A stretch of DNA of 64,000 nt from Solirubrobacteraceae bacterium (GCA_024711025.1 JANJTP010000051.1:34571-98570), one strand, 5' to 3'; numbered from the stretch's first letter, positions 23,107 through 31,922 are shown. Notes: generated from the letters alone by a model not told the origin. Program-made: numbers and translations.

Positions 23107-24453
23107 ATGAGCGGTCGCTCCGCCGAACGGCCCCGCATGCGCCTTCGCCAGCTTCGAGCCGCGCTGCACGACTTCTGCGAGGAGGCGGCCTGCCAGCTCG
23201 CCTCTGACGCCCAGGGCGGCCACGAGATGCCGTTCGAGATCGTCGAGAGCGGCCGGCACGGCACGCCGCTCTACTGCTACCGGCCGCTGACGGCCGACTT
23301 CATTCGCGGGCGCACAGGCGCCCTCGCCCGGCTGCCGTCCTACCTGCCGGCCGCCCACGCGCTGATCGCCGCCGGCAATCTCGGCGCCTGGCTGGACGCG
23401 CAGGGAGTCCACGCGCCGGGTGCGGGGCGCGAGCGTGCCGACTCCGCTCTGCACTGCTTCCTCGCACGGGTATTCGCCGACGCGACCGACTTCGTCTTCG
23501 CCGAGGAGCGCTTCGACGGCGCGTTCCGCGAGCTGATCGCCATCGTCGCCGACGGGCGCACCGAGAGCGTCGTCGTCGCGGTGCTGCCCGGATTCGACTT
23601 GGGCTCGGATGAGGTCGCGATCGGCGAGGGGCTGGCTCTCGCCCGCGGCGAGGCCTGCGACGACGCCCCCGACGAGGCCCGCTGGTCGCGGCCGGACGGC
23701 GCTCCGCAGACGCTCGCCCTGCTGCGCTGGGAGCCCGCGCCCGGCGACCCGGCGCCACTGTCGTACGCGCTCGTGCGCCTGCGCCGGCTGCTGCTCGGCC
23801 TGAGGCTCTACGACACGAGCGCGGTCGCGCTCGCGCCGCTCGGCTGGACGCGCGCCGGCGGCGGAGCGTGGCAGCCGATCGTCCTCGGCAGTGCGGCGGC
23901 GGTCGGCGGGGACCTGCTGATCGAGGCCGAGCAGGAGGACGAGCTGCGGGCGTTCCTCAACCTCGTCGCGCGGCGCACTCCCAAGCACGGCGAGCTCGCC
24001 TGGGCGCTGCGGCGATTCGAGCTCGCCTGCGAGCGTCCTCAGGCGGCCGAGGCGCTGACCGATGCGCTGCTCGCGCTGCGCGCGCTGCTCGAGCCGGAGG
24101 GCCCCGGTGCGGGGCGGCTCGCCGGGCGGCTCGCCACGCTCTGCGCGGAGCCGCACGACCGTCCGCGACTTGCGGAGCGGATCGCGCACGCGGTCTCGCT
24201 CGAGCGTGCGATCGTCGCGGGCCTGGCCGTCGATCCGGAGCTGGAGGCGATCGTCTCCGACGTGACCGAGCATCTGCGGGCGCTGCTGCGCGACGTCCTC
24301 TGCGGCCATCTCGATCCCGATCTGGCGGGGCTCGCCGACAAGATCGCGGCAGATGAGGCTCAGGGGCGCGAGCCGGGGTGCGAGGCGGAGCAGGAGGTGG
24401 AGGCGCCCCGCCCGTCAGGCCCGGCGCAGACGCGCCAGGACACCTTCTTCTGA
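23107..24453 (+). CDS. Conserved-looking protein of unknown function
   Basis: A 448-residue, Ala/Leu/Arg-rich soluble protein that I do not recognise. It starts near ATG 23107 (GGAGGA touches the ATG, too close for an ideal site) or ATG 23137. The N-terminal part has CEEAACQLASDAQGGHEMPFE and a proline/tyrosine-containing segment (LYCYRPLTADFI); the middle is alpha/beta (DGRTESVVVAVLPGFDLG, ALVRLRRLLLGLRLYDTS); the C-terminus ends in a charged tail with TRQDTFF. No catalytic motif, signal peptide or membrane helix is evident. It is divergent from the metal operon and followed by a repeated palindrome. Confidence 0.7.
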   Translation: MSGRSAERPRMRLRQLRAALHDFCEEAACQLASDAQGGHEMPFEIVESGRHGTPLYCYRPLTADFIRGRTGALARLPSYLPAAHALIAAGNLGAWLDAQGVHAPGAGRERADSALHCFLARVFADATDFVFAEERFDGAFRELIAIVADGRTESVVVAVLPGFDLGSDEVAIGEGLALARGEACDDAPDEARWSRPDGAPQTLALLRWEPAPGDPAPLSYALVRLRRLLLGLRLYDTSAVALAPLGWTRAGGGAWQPIVLGSAAAVGGDLLIEAEQEDELRAFLNLVARRTPKHGELAWALRRFELACERPQAAEALTDALLALRALLEPEGPGAGRLAGRLATLCAEPHDRPRLAERIAHAVSLERAIVAGLAVDPELEAIVSDVTEHLRALLRDVLCGHLDPDLAGLADKIAADEAQGREPGCEAEQEVEAPRPSGPAQTRQDTFF

Positions 24454-24529
24454 GAGCCGAGGCGGGCGCGCCCGTCGGGCTCGATGCGGCGGCGGCGGCG
24501 GGGGCGACGTGCCGGGCCGCGCCCGAGGC

Positions 24530-24578
24530 ATCGTGGCTGCAGAAGCTCCGGTATGGGCCGGGTTTCTGCAGCCACGAT
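24530..24578. repeat. REP-like palindrome, copy 1
   Basis: A 49-bp element with perfect 15-bp arms (ATCGTGGCTGCAGAA at 24530-24544 and its complement at 24564-24578) and a 19-nt loop containing GTATGGG. It lies between the unknown gene ending at 24453 and the convergent ArsA gene ending at 24649. The same arms and core recur at 31879 and, inverted, at 59724. Confidence 0.85.
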
Positions 24579-24648
24579 CCATCCACCCGGGCGTCCGCGG
24601 CGCCGCGTCCGCAACGCCTGTCCGGCCGAGGGGATCCGCGGGCTCCCG

Positions 24649-25821
24649 TCAGCTCGGGAACAGGTGCCCGTGAACGGCCAGCAGCCCGCCGACGTCGTGC
24701 ACGTCGCCGTCGAGCTCGGGGACGAGCACCGGCTCCTCGTCCCCCGTGGCGCGGCGCAGGCGCTCGATCGCCGCCGCGTCCCGCTCCGCGAGCGCGACTG
24801 CCTCCGCATACGTGCGCCCGACCTTCGCGGCCAGCCCCGCGCCCAGCTCGGGGCCGAGCTCGGCGACCACCGCCTCCGGATCCGGCAGCGGCTCGAAGCC
24901 GCGGTCGAGCCGGTTGACGCGGTTCACGATCAGACCGCCGAACGGCATCCGCGACTCGCGCAGCTTCTCGCGGAAGAAGATCGCCTCCTCGACCGGCTCG
25001 CGCTCCGGGCTCGTCACCACGAGGAACGTCGTCGCCGGGTCGGCGAGCAGCCTTCGAACCCCCTCGGCGCGCTCGCGAAAGCCTTCCATCAGGCCGCCGA
25101 GCGCGCGCAGGAAGACGCTGACGTCCTGTAGGAGGTCCACGCCGGTGAGCCGCTCGAGCACCCCGAACACGACCCCCGTCCCGCGCCCCACGACGCGTGC
25201 CGCCAGGCCGCTGGGGGTGAGGAGCATCCGCAGCGCGCGGCCCTCGAGGAAGCCGGTCAGCCGGTCCGGCGCGTCGAGGAAGTCGAGCGCGTTGCGCGAC
25301 GGAGGGGTATCGAGCACGAGCACGTCGAAGCGGCCCGATGCGTTCAGCTCGTAGAGCTTGGCGACCGCCGTGAACTCCTGCGAGCCGGCGACGGCGCCCG
25401 AGAGCTGCTGGTAGATGCGGTTCGACAGCACCTCCTCACGGGAGCGCCGGTCGGGTGCGAGCCGCTCGATCAGCTCGTCGAACGTGCGCTTCGGATCCAG
25501 GGTCATCGCCCACAGCTCGCCCTCGAGCCCCAGGCCGGCGCTCGCGAAGCGGGCGGGATCGACCCGCTCGGGGTCGCCGGCGAGCTCGTCGAGGCCGAGC
25601 GCGTCCGCCAGCCGGCGCGCGGGGTCGATCGTCACCACAGCGACGCGCGCGCCGCGCGCCGCCAGGCCCGTCGCGATCGCGGCGGAGGTCGTCGTCTTGC
25701 CGACGCCCCCCGAGCCCGCGCAGATCACAACGCGCGAGCCGCTCAGCCGCGTCGCGAGGCCCGCACCGCCGCTAGGCCGCTCGTGCGGCGACACGGGGGA
25801 CCGCTCGCGGGGCCCGCTCAA
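24649..25821 (-). CDS. ArsA/Get3-family ATPase (first of a tandem pair)
   Basis: A 390-residue P-loop ATPase of the ArsA/Get3 type. The deviant Walker A is ICAGSGGVGKTTTSAAIATG (around residues 33-52), followed by TIDPARRLADALG and the switch/Walker B region DVLVLDTPPSRNALDFLDAP. There are ~30 extra N-terminal residues. The start is a TTG at 25821, overlapping the stop of the upstream partner (TTGA); a GTG ten codons later is possible. Tandem ArsA-like pairs are typical of Actinobacteria (for example mycobacterial Rv3679-Rv3680) and form heteromers; they are not arsenic pumps, as no arsenical gene is near. Substrate unknown. Confidence 0.88.
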   Translation of the reverse strand: MSGPRERSPVSPHERPSGGAGLATRLSGSRVVICAGSGGVGKTTTSAAIATGLAARGARVAVVTIDPARRLADALGLDELAGDPERVDPARFASAGLGLEGELWAMTLDPKRTFDELIERLAPDRRSREEVLSNRIYQQLSGAVAGSQEFTAVAKLYELNASGRFDVLVLDTPPSRNALDFLDAPDRLTGFLEGRALRMLLTPSGLAARVVGRGTGVVFGVLERLTGVDLLQDVSVFLRALGGLMEGFRERAEGVRRLLADPATTFLVVTSPEREPVEEAIFFREKLRESRMPFGGLIVNRVNRLDRGFEPLPDPEAVVAELGPELGAGLAAKVGRTYAEAVALAERDAAAIERLRRATGDEEPVLVPELDGDVHDVGGLLAVHGHLFPS

Positions 25822-26762
25822 AGCACTCGCTCCAGCTCGCCGGAGAGCGTGCGTATCGCGTGCGCGTCGAGCGCCGGGTGAAGCAGCTCTCGCATCGAGA
25901 CGACCGGGCAGTCGAGCCCGCGCCGAAGCCGGGCGAGCTGCGCGCGCTCGGCCTTCGCCCGGCGATGGCGGCGCAGCGCGGCATCGACGGCGATCGACGA
26001 GGCGCCGCCGACATGCGCCGCATGCGTCGCCAGCGCCCGCGCCTCCGCCGCGCTCAGGCGGCTCGGCAGGAGCCGGTTGACGACCGCCAGCGACACCGGC
26101 AGGCCGATCGCGTCGCGCAGCTCCCGCCGGAGCTGGAGCGTCTCGTTGACCGGCATCTCCTCGGGGCGTGCCACGGCGACGACCGCGGTCCGCTCAGGGT
26201 CGCTGACGAGCGCGTCGATCCTGCTCGCCTGGCGCGCGACCCGGCCCACCCTCGCCGCCTGCGCGAACGTGCGCGGGGCGCTCAGCACCGCGACGCCGTG
26301 GCCGGTCGCCGGGGCGTCGAGGATCACCAGGTCGTACGGCTCGGCGCCGGCGGTGCGCCGATCCTCCTGAGCCAGCTCCCAGACCTTGCCGATCGTCAGC
26401 AGCTCGCGCATCCCGGGCGTCGCCGCCGTCAGGTAGGCGAACGTCCGGCTGTGGCCGAGCAGCGCGGCCAGGCTCCGCGACGGGAGCTGGTCCAGCAGGT
26501 ACTCGCGCATCGCCGCCTCGGGGTCGACCGACGTGTGGTGGACGCCCCAGGCCAGCTCGACCTCGCGATCGCGCAGGGCCTCCTCGCCGCCCAGCGCGCG
26601 CGAGACGTCGTCGCGCGTCGCGACCTCGACGACGATCGCACGCAGGCCGCGCCGCGCCGCGGCGACCGCCAGCGCCGCGGCGACCGTCGACTTCCCCGCG
26701 CCGCCCTTGCCGGTCACGACGACCAGCTCGCGGTCGAGCAGCGCCGCCGCTCGCGCGCTCAG
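25818..26762 (-). CDS. ArsA/Get3-family ATPase (second of a tandem pair), probable CTG start
   Basis: A ~314-residue ArsA-like ATPase with Walker A VVVTGKGGAGKSTVAAALAV, then EVATRDDVSRALGG, and Walker B region LVILDAPATGHGVAVLSAP. It is upstream of and overlaps its partner. No ATG, GTG or TTG lies in frame at the right distance; a CTG at 26762 has GGAGG 7 nt upstream and gives the expected N-terminus (LSARAAALLDRELVVV), so I propose CTG as start. The pair is transcribed away from the ParA gene on the other side. Confidence 0.85.
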   Translation of the reverse strand: MSARAAALLDRELVVVTGKGGAGKSTVAAALAVAAARRGLRAIVVEVATRDDVSRALGGEEALRDREVELAWGVHHTSVDPEAAMREYLLDQLPSRSLAALLGHSRTFAYLTAATPGMRELLTIGKVWELAQEDRRTAGAEPYDLVILDAPATGHGVAVLSAPRTFAQAARVGRVARQASRIDALVSDPERTAVVAVARPEEMPVNETLQLRRELRDAIGLPVSLAVVNRLLPSRLSAAEARALATHAAHVGGASSIAVDAALRRHRRAKAERAQLARLRRGLDCPVVSMRELLHPALDAHAIRTLSGELERVL

Positions 26763-26945
26763 GGCCGGTCCTCCAGGACCCTCACCCCGGCAGCCTTCGG
26801 CGCTCGATCGAGCTCGCCCCTCGAAACACGCCCGAGACCCTACCCCTGCGCGGGGCCGCGGCCGGCGGGCCCGCGGATGGAGGAATCGGCGAAGGCCCTG
26901 CGAATACCCCCCAGGTACGGGCCTCATCGACCCCGGAGCACCCCT

Positions 26946-27719
26946 GTGGACAGCCAGAGCAAGGCCAAGGTCATCGCGTTCGCCAACCAGAAGGGCGGCG
27001 TCGCCAAGACGACCACGACCCTCAACCTCGCCGTGGCCTTCCACGAGACGGGTCATCGCGTGCTCTGCGTGGACATGGATCCCCAGGGCAATCTGACGAT
27101 GTCGCAGGGGATCGACCCCGACACGCTCGAGGAGTCGATGTACGACGTGCTCGTGCACCGGATGCCGATCCGCCAGGTAATCCGCAAGCGCGAGATCGAC
27201 GTCGCCTGCGCGTCGATCGACCTCGCCGGCGCAGAGATCGCGATGTCGGCGATGATCGGCCGCGAGCGCACGCTGCAGAAGGCGATCGCGACGGTTGCCG
27301 ACGACTACGACTTCGTCTGCATCGACACGCCGCCCAGCCTCGGGCTGCTGACGATCAACGCCCTGACGGCCGCCGACAAGGTCATCGTCCCCGTGCAGTG
27401 CGAGTATCTGTCCATGCGCGGTCTGATCCAGCTGCAGAACACGCTGCAGATGATCCGTGAGAACCTCAATCCGGACGTCGACATCGAGGGCATCCTGCCG
27501 ACGCTCATGGACACGAGGACGGTCCACGCGAAGGAGGCGATCGAGATCCTCGAGGAGAACTTCGGGGACCGCGTGTTCGCCTCGCGCATCAAGAAGACCA
27601 TCAGGTTCGCCGAGGCGCCCGTGAAGGGGATGTCGGTCCTGAAGTACGACCCCGACGGCGTCGCCGCCCAGTCCTATCGCGACCTCGCGAAGGAGGTTCT
27701 CGCCAATGGCAGCCGGTAA
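26946..27719 (+). CDS. parA: ParA/Soj-family ATPase coupled to ftsZ
   Basis: A 257-residue ParA-type ATPase. Walker A is [20 protein letters not shown] (around residues 11-30), with the signature lysine of deviant P-loops (KGGVAKT); Walker A' and B regions are [14 protein letters not shown] and [14 protein letters not shown]. Start GTG 26946 has GGAG ~8 nt upstream. The 3' end overlaps the ftsZ start by 14 nt. There is no parB and no visible parS-like array, so this is less likely a chromosome-partition parA than a positioning ATPase, as MipZ is for FtsZ in Alphaproteobacteria; that role is inferred. Confidence 0.88.
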   Translation: MDSQSKAKVIAFANQKGGVAKTTTTLNLAVAFHETGHRVLCVDMDPQGNLTMSQGIDPDTLEESMYDVLVHRMPIRQVIRKREIDVACASIDLAGAEIAMSAMIGRERTLQKAIATVADDYDFVCIDTPPSLGLLTINALTAADKVIVPVQCEYLSMRGLIQLQNTLQMIRENLNPDVDIEGILPTLMDTRTVHAKEAIEILEENFGDRVFASRIKKTIRFAEAPVKGMSVLKYDPDGVAAQSYRDLAKEVLANGSR

Positions 27720-29304
27720 GCGCGACCGCGCGAGCATGCGGGAAGGCCCCCTGGCCGAGCTCTTCCGCCGCACGGAGTCCGGCGCGTCCCGCGCCGACGA
27801 TCCCGCGCACGCGGAGCCCGCCGACGAGGCTCCACGCGAGTCGGACGGGCAGGGCGAGGAGACCGCCGTCGTGAGCGACGGGTTGACGTCCGCCGAGCCC
27901 GAGGGCGGCTCGACCGCCGAGCGCGACGGCAAGCCCGCCGCCGCGCCGGCGACGGTCGCCGGTCGTGAGCACTACCCCCACCCGGGCCTCGGCGCCCCCG
28001 CGCCGCCGCCCGAGCCCGAGCGCCACACGCCCACCCCGCAGGAGCGCCTGCGCAGCGCGTTCAGCTCCGACATCCCCGAGAACATCCTCGAGCGCCCGCC
28101 GGGGGCTCCGGTCGCGCCGAATCGCCTCATGCCGCCGGCACCCGCGCCGCGCGAGCCGATGCCCGGCGGCTACGACCAGAACCCGTGGGCGGCGCAGCCG
28201 AGCGGCTCGCCTCTGATCCGCGTCATCGGAGTCGGCGGCGCCGGGGTCAACGCCGTCGACCGGATGGTCGAGGCCGGCGTCGCGGGCGTCGAGTTCATCG
28301 CCGTCAACACCGACATGCAGTCCCTGCAGCAGTCGGAGGCCGACGTCACGATCCACATCGGCGAAGGGCTGACCCGCGGCCTCGGGGCCGGCGCCAACCC
28401 GGAGCTGGGACGCGCCGCCGCCATGGAGGACTACGACCGCCTCAAGCACCACATCAAGGGCAGCGACATGGTGTTCATCACCGCCGGCGCCGGCGGCGGC
28501 ACCGGTACCGGCGCGGCGCCGATCGTCGCGCGCATCGCCCGTGAGATCGACGCGCTCACCGTCGGCATCGTCACGAGGCCCTTCGGCTTCGAGGGCACGC
28601 GCCGCGCGTCTGCCGCCGACGTCGGCATCGACGCGCTCGGCGGCGAGGTCGACACGCTGATCGTCGTCCCCAACAACCGGCTGCTCAGCGTGCTCGACCA
28701 GCGCACGTCGATGGTCGAGGCGTTCCGCGTCGCCGACGACGTGCTGCGCCAGGGCGTCCAGGGCATCAGCGACCTCGTCACGCTCCCCGGGATCATCAAC
28801 CTCGACTTCGCCGACGTCCGCACGATCATGTCCGACGCCGGCCCGGCGCTGCTCGGGATCGGCATGGGCACCGGTGAGAACCGCGCGCTCCAGGCCGCCG
28901 AGCAGGCCGTCTCGTCGCCGCTGCTCGAGACGAGCATGGAGGGCGCCCGCTCGATCCTCCTGTCGATCACCGGCAGCCACGACCTCTCGCTGTGGGAGGT
29001 CAACGAGGCCGCCAAGGCCGTCAGCGCCGCCGCGTCGCCCGACGCGAACATCATCTTCGGCGCGATGGTCGACGAGACGCTCGAGGACCAGGTCTGGGTG
29101 ACCGTCGTCGCGACCCGCTACGGCGAGTCCCGGACCCGGTCCCGCCGACGGATCGAGGAGCCCGTCGGCGAGCCGCGCATCGAGCGGCGCGACCGGCGCG
29201 ACCCGCGCGGCATGAGCACCGTTCGCACCGGCACCGGGGTCACGGAGCTCGACGTTCCCGAGTTCGTCCCGCGCCTGGGCCTGGGCGGATCTCGCGGCGC
29301 CTGA
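27706..29304 (+). CDS. ftsZ: Cell division GTPase FtsZ with long N-terminal extension
   Basis: A 532-residue FtsZ. The GTPase core starts only at about residue 170 ([20 protein letters not shown]); the tubulin signature GGGTGTG is at about 263, and the T7 synergy loop is NLDFADVR. The C-terminal peptide-like motif is [12 protein letters not shown]. The first ~165 residues are acidic, Pro/Ala-rich and probably disordered, preceded by a basic start ([20 protein letters not shown]). Ordinary FtsZ has only 10-30 residues before the core. ATG 27706 overlaps parA by 14 nt, so both are made together. No other dcw-cluster gene (ftsQ, murC, sepF) is adjacent. Confidence 0.92.
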   Translation: MAAGKRDRASMREGPLAELFRRTESGASRADDPAHAEPADEAPRESDGQGEETAVVSDGLTSAEPEGGSTAERDGKPAAAPATVAGREHYPHPGLGAPAPPPEPERHTPTPQERLRSAFSSDIPENILERPPGAPVAPNRLMPPAPAPREPMPGGYDQNPWAAQPSGSPLIRVIGVGGAGVNAVDRMVEAGVAGVEFIAVNTDMQSLQQSEADVTIHIGEGLTRGLGAGANPELGRAAAMEDYDRLKHHIKGSDMVFITAGAGGGTGTGAAPIVARIAREIDALTVGIVTRPFGFEGTRRASAADVGIDALGGEVDTLIVVPNNRLLSVLDQRTSMVEAFRVADDVLRQGVQGISDLVTLPGIINLDFADVRTIMSDAGPALLGIGMGTGENRALQAAEQAVSSPLLETSMEGARSILLSITGSHDLSLWEVNEAAKAVSAAASPDANIIFGAMVDETLEDQVWVTVVATRYGESRTRSRRRIEEPVGEPRIERRDRRDPRGMSTVRTGTGVTELDVPEFVPRLGLGGSRGA

Positions 29305-29435
29305 CGCCACCCGCGGCCGGCCACCGTGCTTTCGCACTATCGGCCGGTCGCGTTCGTCGTCATCCATCCGCGAGCCCTCGCCGGGGGGCCTGGGTGGAAT
29401 ACGCGGCGCCTGACGCCACCCGCGGCAGGCCACCG
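29293..29435. repeat. 34-bp direct repeat spanning the ftsZ 3' end
   Basis: CGCGGCGCCTGACGCCACCC... at 29293-29326, which includes the ftsZ stop codon, occurs again at 29402-29435 with 33 of 34 bases identical. The period is 109 bp. It looks like a local duplication of the gene end. No gene lies in 29305-29489. Confidence 0.75.
29314..29346 (+). terminator. Hairpin after ftsZ
   Basis: Self-complementary CGGCCG segments (29314-29319 and 29341-29346) enclose a GTGC-TTTC-GCAC hairpin. It begins about 10 nt after the ftsZ stop. There is no T-tract, as is common in GC-rich genomes, so the terminator role is tentative. Confidence 0.4.
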
Positions 29436-29489
29436 GGCCGGCCGCTCAGCGCCGCCCTGGGACCTGATCGCGCTCGAGCTGCGAGCCGG

Positions 29490-29888
29490 TCAGGCGAGCT
29501 GCTCGAAGTGGCCGATCTCCCACAGGTGTCCATCGGGGTCGGCGAACCAGCCAATCCGCGGCCCGAGGGGGTGATCGGCGGCCGGCGCGACGATCCGGAC
29601 ACCGGCCCGTTCGACCCGTCCCATCAGCTCGTCGACCTCGCCGCGCTCGACCCGCAGGACCAGCGTCACCGGCCCGGGCGCCGCGGGGAAGTCGCCCAGG
29701 CCGGTCGCCTCGAGCAGCACCGCGCGATCGATCAGGTCGAGTGTGAGGGCGCCGAGCCGGAACACCGACAGTGCCTCCGACGCCGCCTCGAGCTCGAAGC
29801 CCAGGACGTCCCGGTAGAAGGCCGTCGCCCGCGGAAGGTCGTCGACGGCAAGCGTGACGGCATCGACTCGCGGGGGGATCAATGGCAT
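29490..29888 (-). CDS. VOC/glyoxalase-fold protein
   Basis: A 132-residue vicinal-oxygen-chelate protein with two beta-alpha-beta-beta-beta modules: VDAVTLAVDDLPRATAFYRDVLGFEL at the N-terminus and the C-terminal PLGPRIGWFADPDGHLWEIGHFEQLA. Single small VOC proteins act as lyases, dioxygenases or resistance proteins; the substrate is unknown. A degenerate second copy of its 5' part lies at 31923-32158. The convergent ftsZ gene ends 186 bp away. Confidence 0.88.
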   Translation of the reverse strand: MPLIPPRVDAVTLAVDDLPRATAFYRDVLGFELEAASEALSVFRLGALTLDLIDRAVLLEATGLGDFPAAPGPVTLVLRVERGEVDELMGRVERAGVRIVAPAADHPLGPRIGWFADPDGHLWEIGHFEQLA

Positions 29889-30148
29889 CTGCGGCTCCTC
29901 GTCTGGAGTGCGCTGCGCTGCGACGCTCTCACGCGCTCCGGCGCCGGCCGGCCGTGCCGGCAGGCCGGGGGCGCTCCGGCCCGCGCGGTCGCAAACCTAC
30001 CCGTCGGCAGGTCCCGGCGGCGGGATCGGCACGCGAAACGCCCCCGACACGACCACACGCGCAGGCGCCGCCTCGCGCTCGATGCCGTGCCGCCGGGTGG
30101 CTCCCGCCCACGGCACCGCAGCCGCGAGCGGTCGCATGGCGCGGTCGC

Positions 30149-30582
30149 TCACGCGTCCGCTCTCATCACGTGGATGTTGAAGTGGCCAGTGCCGAGCGCG
30201 GCCCAGAGGCTGAGCCCACCTCGCAGCTCATCGTGTGCAGTGTCTTGACGACGTTGGCGTCGGGGAAGGCGCGCTGGACCTGTTCGCCGAGCGAGTCGCT
30301 GTTCGAGACGGCGAACGTGGGCGGGGCATCCCGCCGGAGAAGTCGAGCGGGTTGGCGACGTCGATCGGCATGTTGTGCCGGCCAGGTTTTCGCGGGCCGG
30401 CCTGCTCGAGCAGCCTCGAGCGAGTGGGCGCCGGCAGTGCGGTTGACGACGAGCTCGCCGAACGCGGCGGCGGCGGTGAAGCTGCCCTCGCTCGCCCCCG
30501 CGCCCGCTGCCTGCGCCCAGGCGAGGGCCCTCTCGTTGCCGGCGGTGCGCGAGCCCGTCTTCACCTCGTGGCCGAGCGCCGT
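30149..30582 (-). pseudogene. Broken NADPH-dependent F420 reductase-like oxidoreductase
   Basis: Readable blocks in different frames match an NAD(P)-binding F420-reductase-like protein: LGHEVKTGSRTAGNERALAWA, FGELVVNRTAGAHSLEA, then after a frameshift PPTFAVSNSDSLGEQVQRAFPDANVVKTLHTM, then after another change and a large internal loss ALGTGHFNIHVM at the C-terminus. The N-terminal dinucleotide-binding strand is missing; its place is taken by a heptamer repeat array. I count at least two frameshifts and one deletion, so it cannot make the normal enzyme. The blocks are recognised from memory of the family. Confidence 0.7.
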
Positions 30583-30680
30583 CACCGCTCACCGCTCACC
30601 GCTCACCGCCCACCGCTCACCGTTCACCGCCTACCGCCTACCGCCTACCGCCCACCGCCCACCGCTTACCGTTCACCGTT
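30583..30680. repeat. Heptanucleotide tandem array, 14 copies
   Basis: Fourteen contiguous 7-bp units of consensus YACCGYY (CACCGCT, CACCGCC, TACCGCC, CACCGTT variants), 98 bp with no break in phase. It sits where the 5' end of the broken oxidoreductase gene should be. Strand slippage is the likely origin. Confidence 0.9.
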
Positions 30681-30723
30681 CACTCGCCCACCCGCCCACC
30701 CTCTCCTCGTCAAGTAGCGGAAA

Positions 30724-30744
30724 GCCGCTTCGAGGAGAAGCGGC
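30724..30744. terminator. Hairpin in the gap before the HtrA gene
   Basis: GCCGCTT-CGAGGAG-AAGCGGC forms a perfect 7-bp stem. It may end transcription through the repeat array or act on the following gene; there is no T-tract. I see no gene in 30681-30853. Confidence 0.35.
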
Positions 30745-30853
30745 CGGCTCCGGGCGCCGGCCGGACGGCGACGATCTGGAGCGGGCCGGTGGCCGAGGCG
30801 GGGGGCTCGCGAGCAGGCGCGGAACCGTTCGGCGCGCGTTACGCTGGTTGCTG

Positions 30854-31864
30854 GTGGTCGCGTTGAGGTTCGTCGACGGTGCGCCTGGCCCGGAAAGGGG
30901 ATCTACGAGCTCCGGATCGCGCGGCGATGAGCCGCTCGACGCCTATTCGCGTGCGGTGACGGCGGTGGCGGAGCGCCTGACGCCGTCGGTGGCGAACCTC
31001 CGGCTGTCACGGCGGGTACGCGGCGGTCGAGCCTTCGGCGGTGGGGGCAGCGGGGTCGTGATCACTCCCGACGGGTTCCTGCTCACATCCGCGCATGTGG
31101 TCGCCCACACCGACTCGCGTGGGCGGGTTTCGTTCTCGGACGGGCGCGACCTGAGCTTCGATGTCGTCGGCGCCGATCCGCTGTCCGACTTGGCCGTTCT
31201 CCGCGTCGCGGGGGACGGCCTGATCCCGGCAGAGCTCGGCGACGCCGAGACGCTCCGCGTCGGGCAGCTCGTCGTCGCGATCGGGAACCCGCAGGGGTTC
31301 GGGAGCTCGGTGACGGCGGGGGTGGTCTCCGCACTCGGTCGCTCGCTGCCGACGCGCTCCGGCTTGACGGTACGGATCGTGGACAACGTCATCCAGACCG
31401 ACGCCGCGCTCAACCCCGGCAACTCCGGCGGTGCACTCGCCGACGGCAGCGGGCGGGTGGTCGGCATCAACACGGCCGTCGCCGGCATCGGACTGGGCCT
31501 TGCCGTTCCGATCAACATGGCGAGCCGGCGCATCATCGCGGCGCTGATCACCGATGGCCGCGTCCGCCGCGCCTACCTCGGCATCGGCGGCGGCGAGCGG
31601 CCGCTGCCGCCGCGGCTCGCGCGCGAGCTCGGCCGCGACCGGTGCGTCGAGGTCGTCGAGATCATCGCGGCTTCGCCCGCGGACGAGGCCGGTCTGCGGC
31701 GGGGCGATCTGATCGTGGCCGTCGACGGCGAGCCCATCGACGGGATGAACGACCTGCAGCGGATACTGGTCGGTGAGCGCATCGGCGTCGAGGTGAGGTT
31801 CACGATCGGACGTGAGGAGCGCGTGCTCGAGTTGCGTCTGGCGCCCGGCGAGCTGCCGAAATAG
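30854..31864 (+). CDS. HtrA/DegP-like serine protease with PDZ domain
   Basis: A ~336-residue trypsin-like protease of the S1C family. With GTG 30854 as start the triad is His 81 (LTSAHVVAH), Asp 112 (DPLSDLAVLR) and Ser 191 (NPGNSGGAL). The C-terminal ~85 residues are a PDZ domain (AYLGIGGGE, VVEIIAASPADEAGLRRGDLIVAVDG). The N-terminus is uncertain: no Shine-Dalgarno is visible, a TACGCT box lies 8 nt before GTG 30854, and an in-frame TTG is at 30848. A clear signal peptide or anchor is missing, unlike most HtrA proteins, so either the true start is further upstream or the protein lost its export signal in this rearranged stretch. Confidence 0.82.
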   Translation: MVALRFVDGAPGPERGSTSSGSRGDEPLDAYSRAVTAVAERLTPSVANLRLSRRVRGGRAFGGGGSGVVITPDGFLLTSAHVVAHTDSRGRVSFSDGRDLSFDVVGADPLSDLAVLRVAGDGLIPAELGDAETLRVGQLVVAIGNPQGFGSSVTAGVVSALGRSLPTRSGLTVRIVDNVIQTDAALNPGNSGGALADGSGRVVGINTAVAGIGLGLAVPINMASRRIIAALITDGRVRRAYLGIGGGERPLPPRLARELGRDRCVEVVEIIAASPADEAGLRRGDLIVAVDGEPIDGMNDLQRILVGERIGVEVRFTIGREERVLELRLAPGELPK

Positions 31865-31878
31865 ACGGCGAGGTCGGG

Positions 31879-31922
31879 TGCGGCTGCAGAAGCTCAGGTA
31901 TGGGCCGGGTTTCTGCAGCCAG
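31879..31922. repeat. REP-like palindrome, copy 2
   Basis: Arms GGCTGCAGAA (31882-31891) and TTCTGCAGCC (31911-31920) enclose a loop with GTATGGGCCGGG, nearly identical to copy 1 in the same orientation. It begins 15 bp after the protease stop and abuts the truncated VOC copy. Confidence 0.85.

Noticed and set aside
25818..26762. Arsenite-pump ATPase function for the ArsA pair
   Set aside because: No arsB, arsC or arsR is near; tandem ArsA-like proteins in Actinobacteria have other roles.
29889..30148. Gene in the gap upstream of the VOC gene
   Set aside because: Only short Arg/Ala-rich frames and small palindromes are present; nothing supports coding.
30583..30680. CRISPR array
   Set aside because: Units are 7 bp and contiguous without spacers; no cas gene is near.
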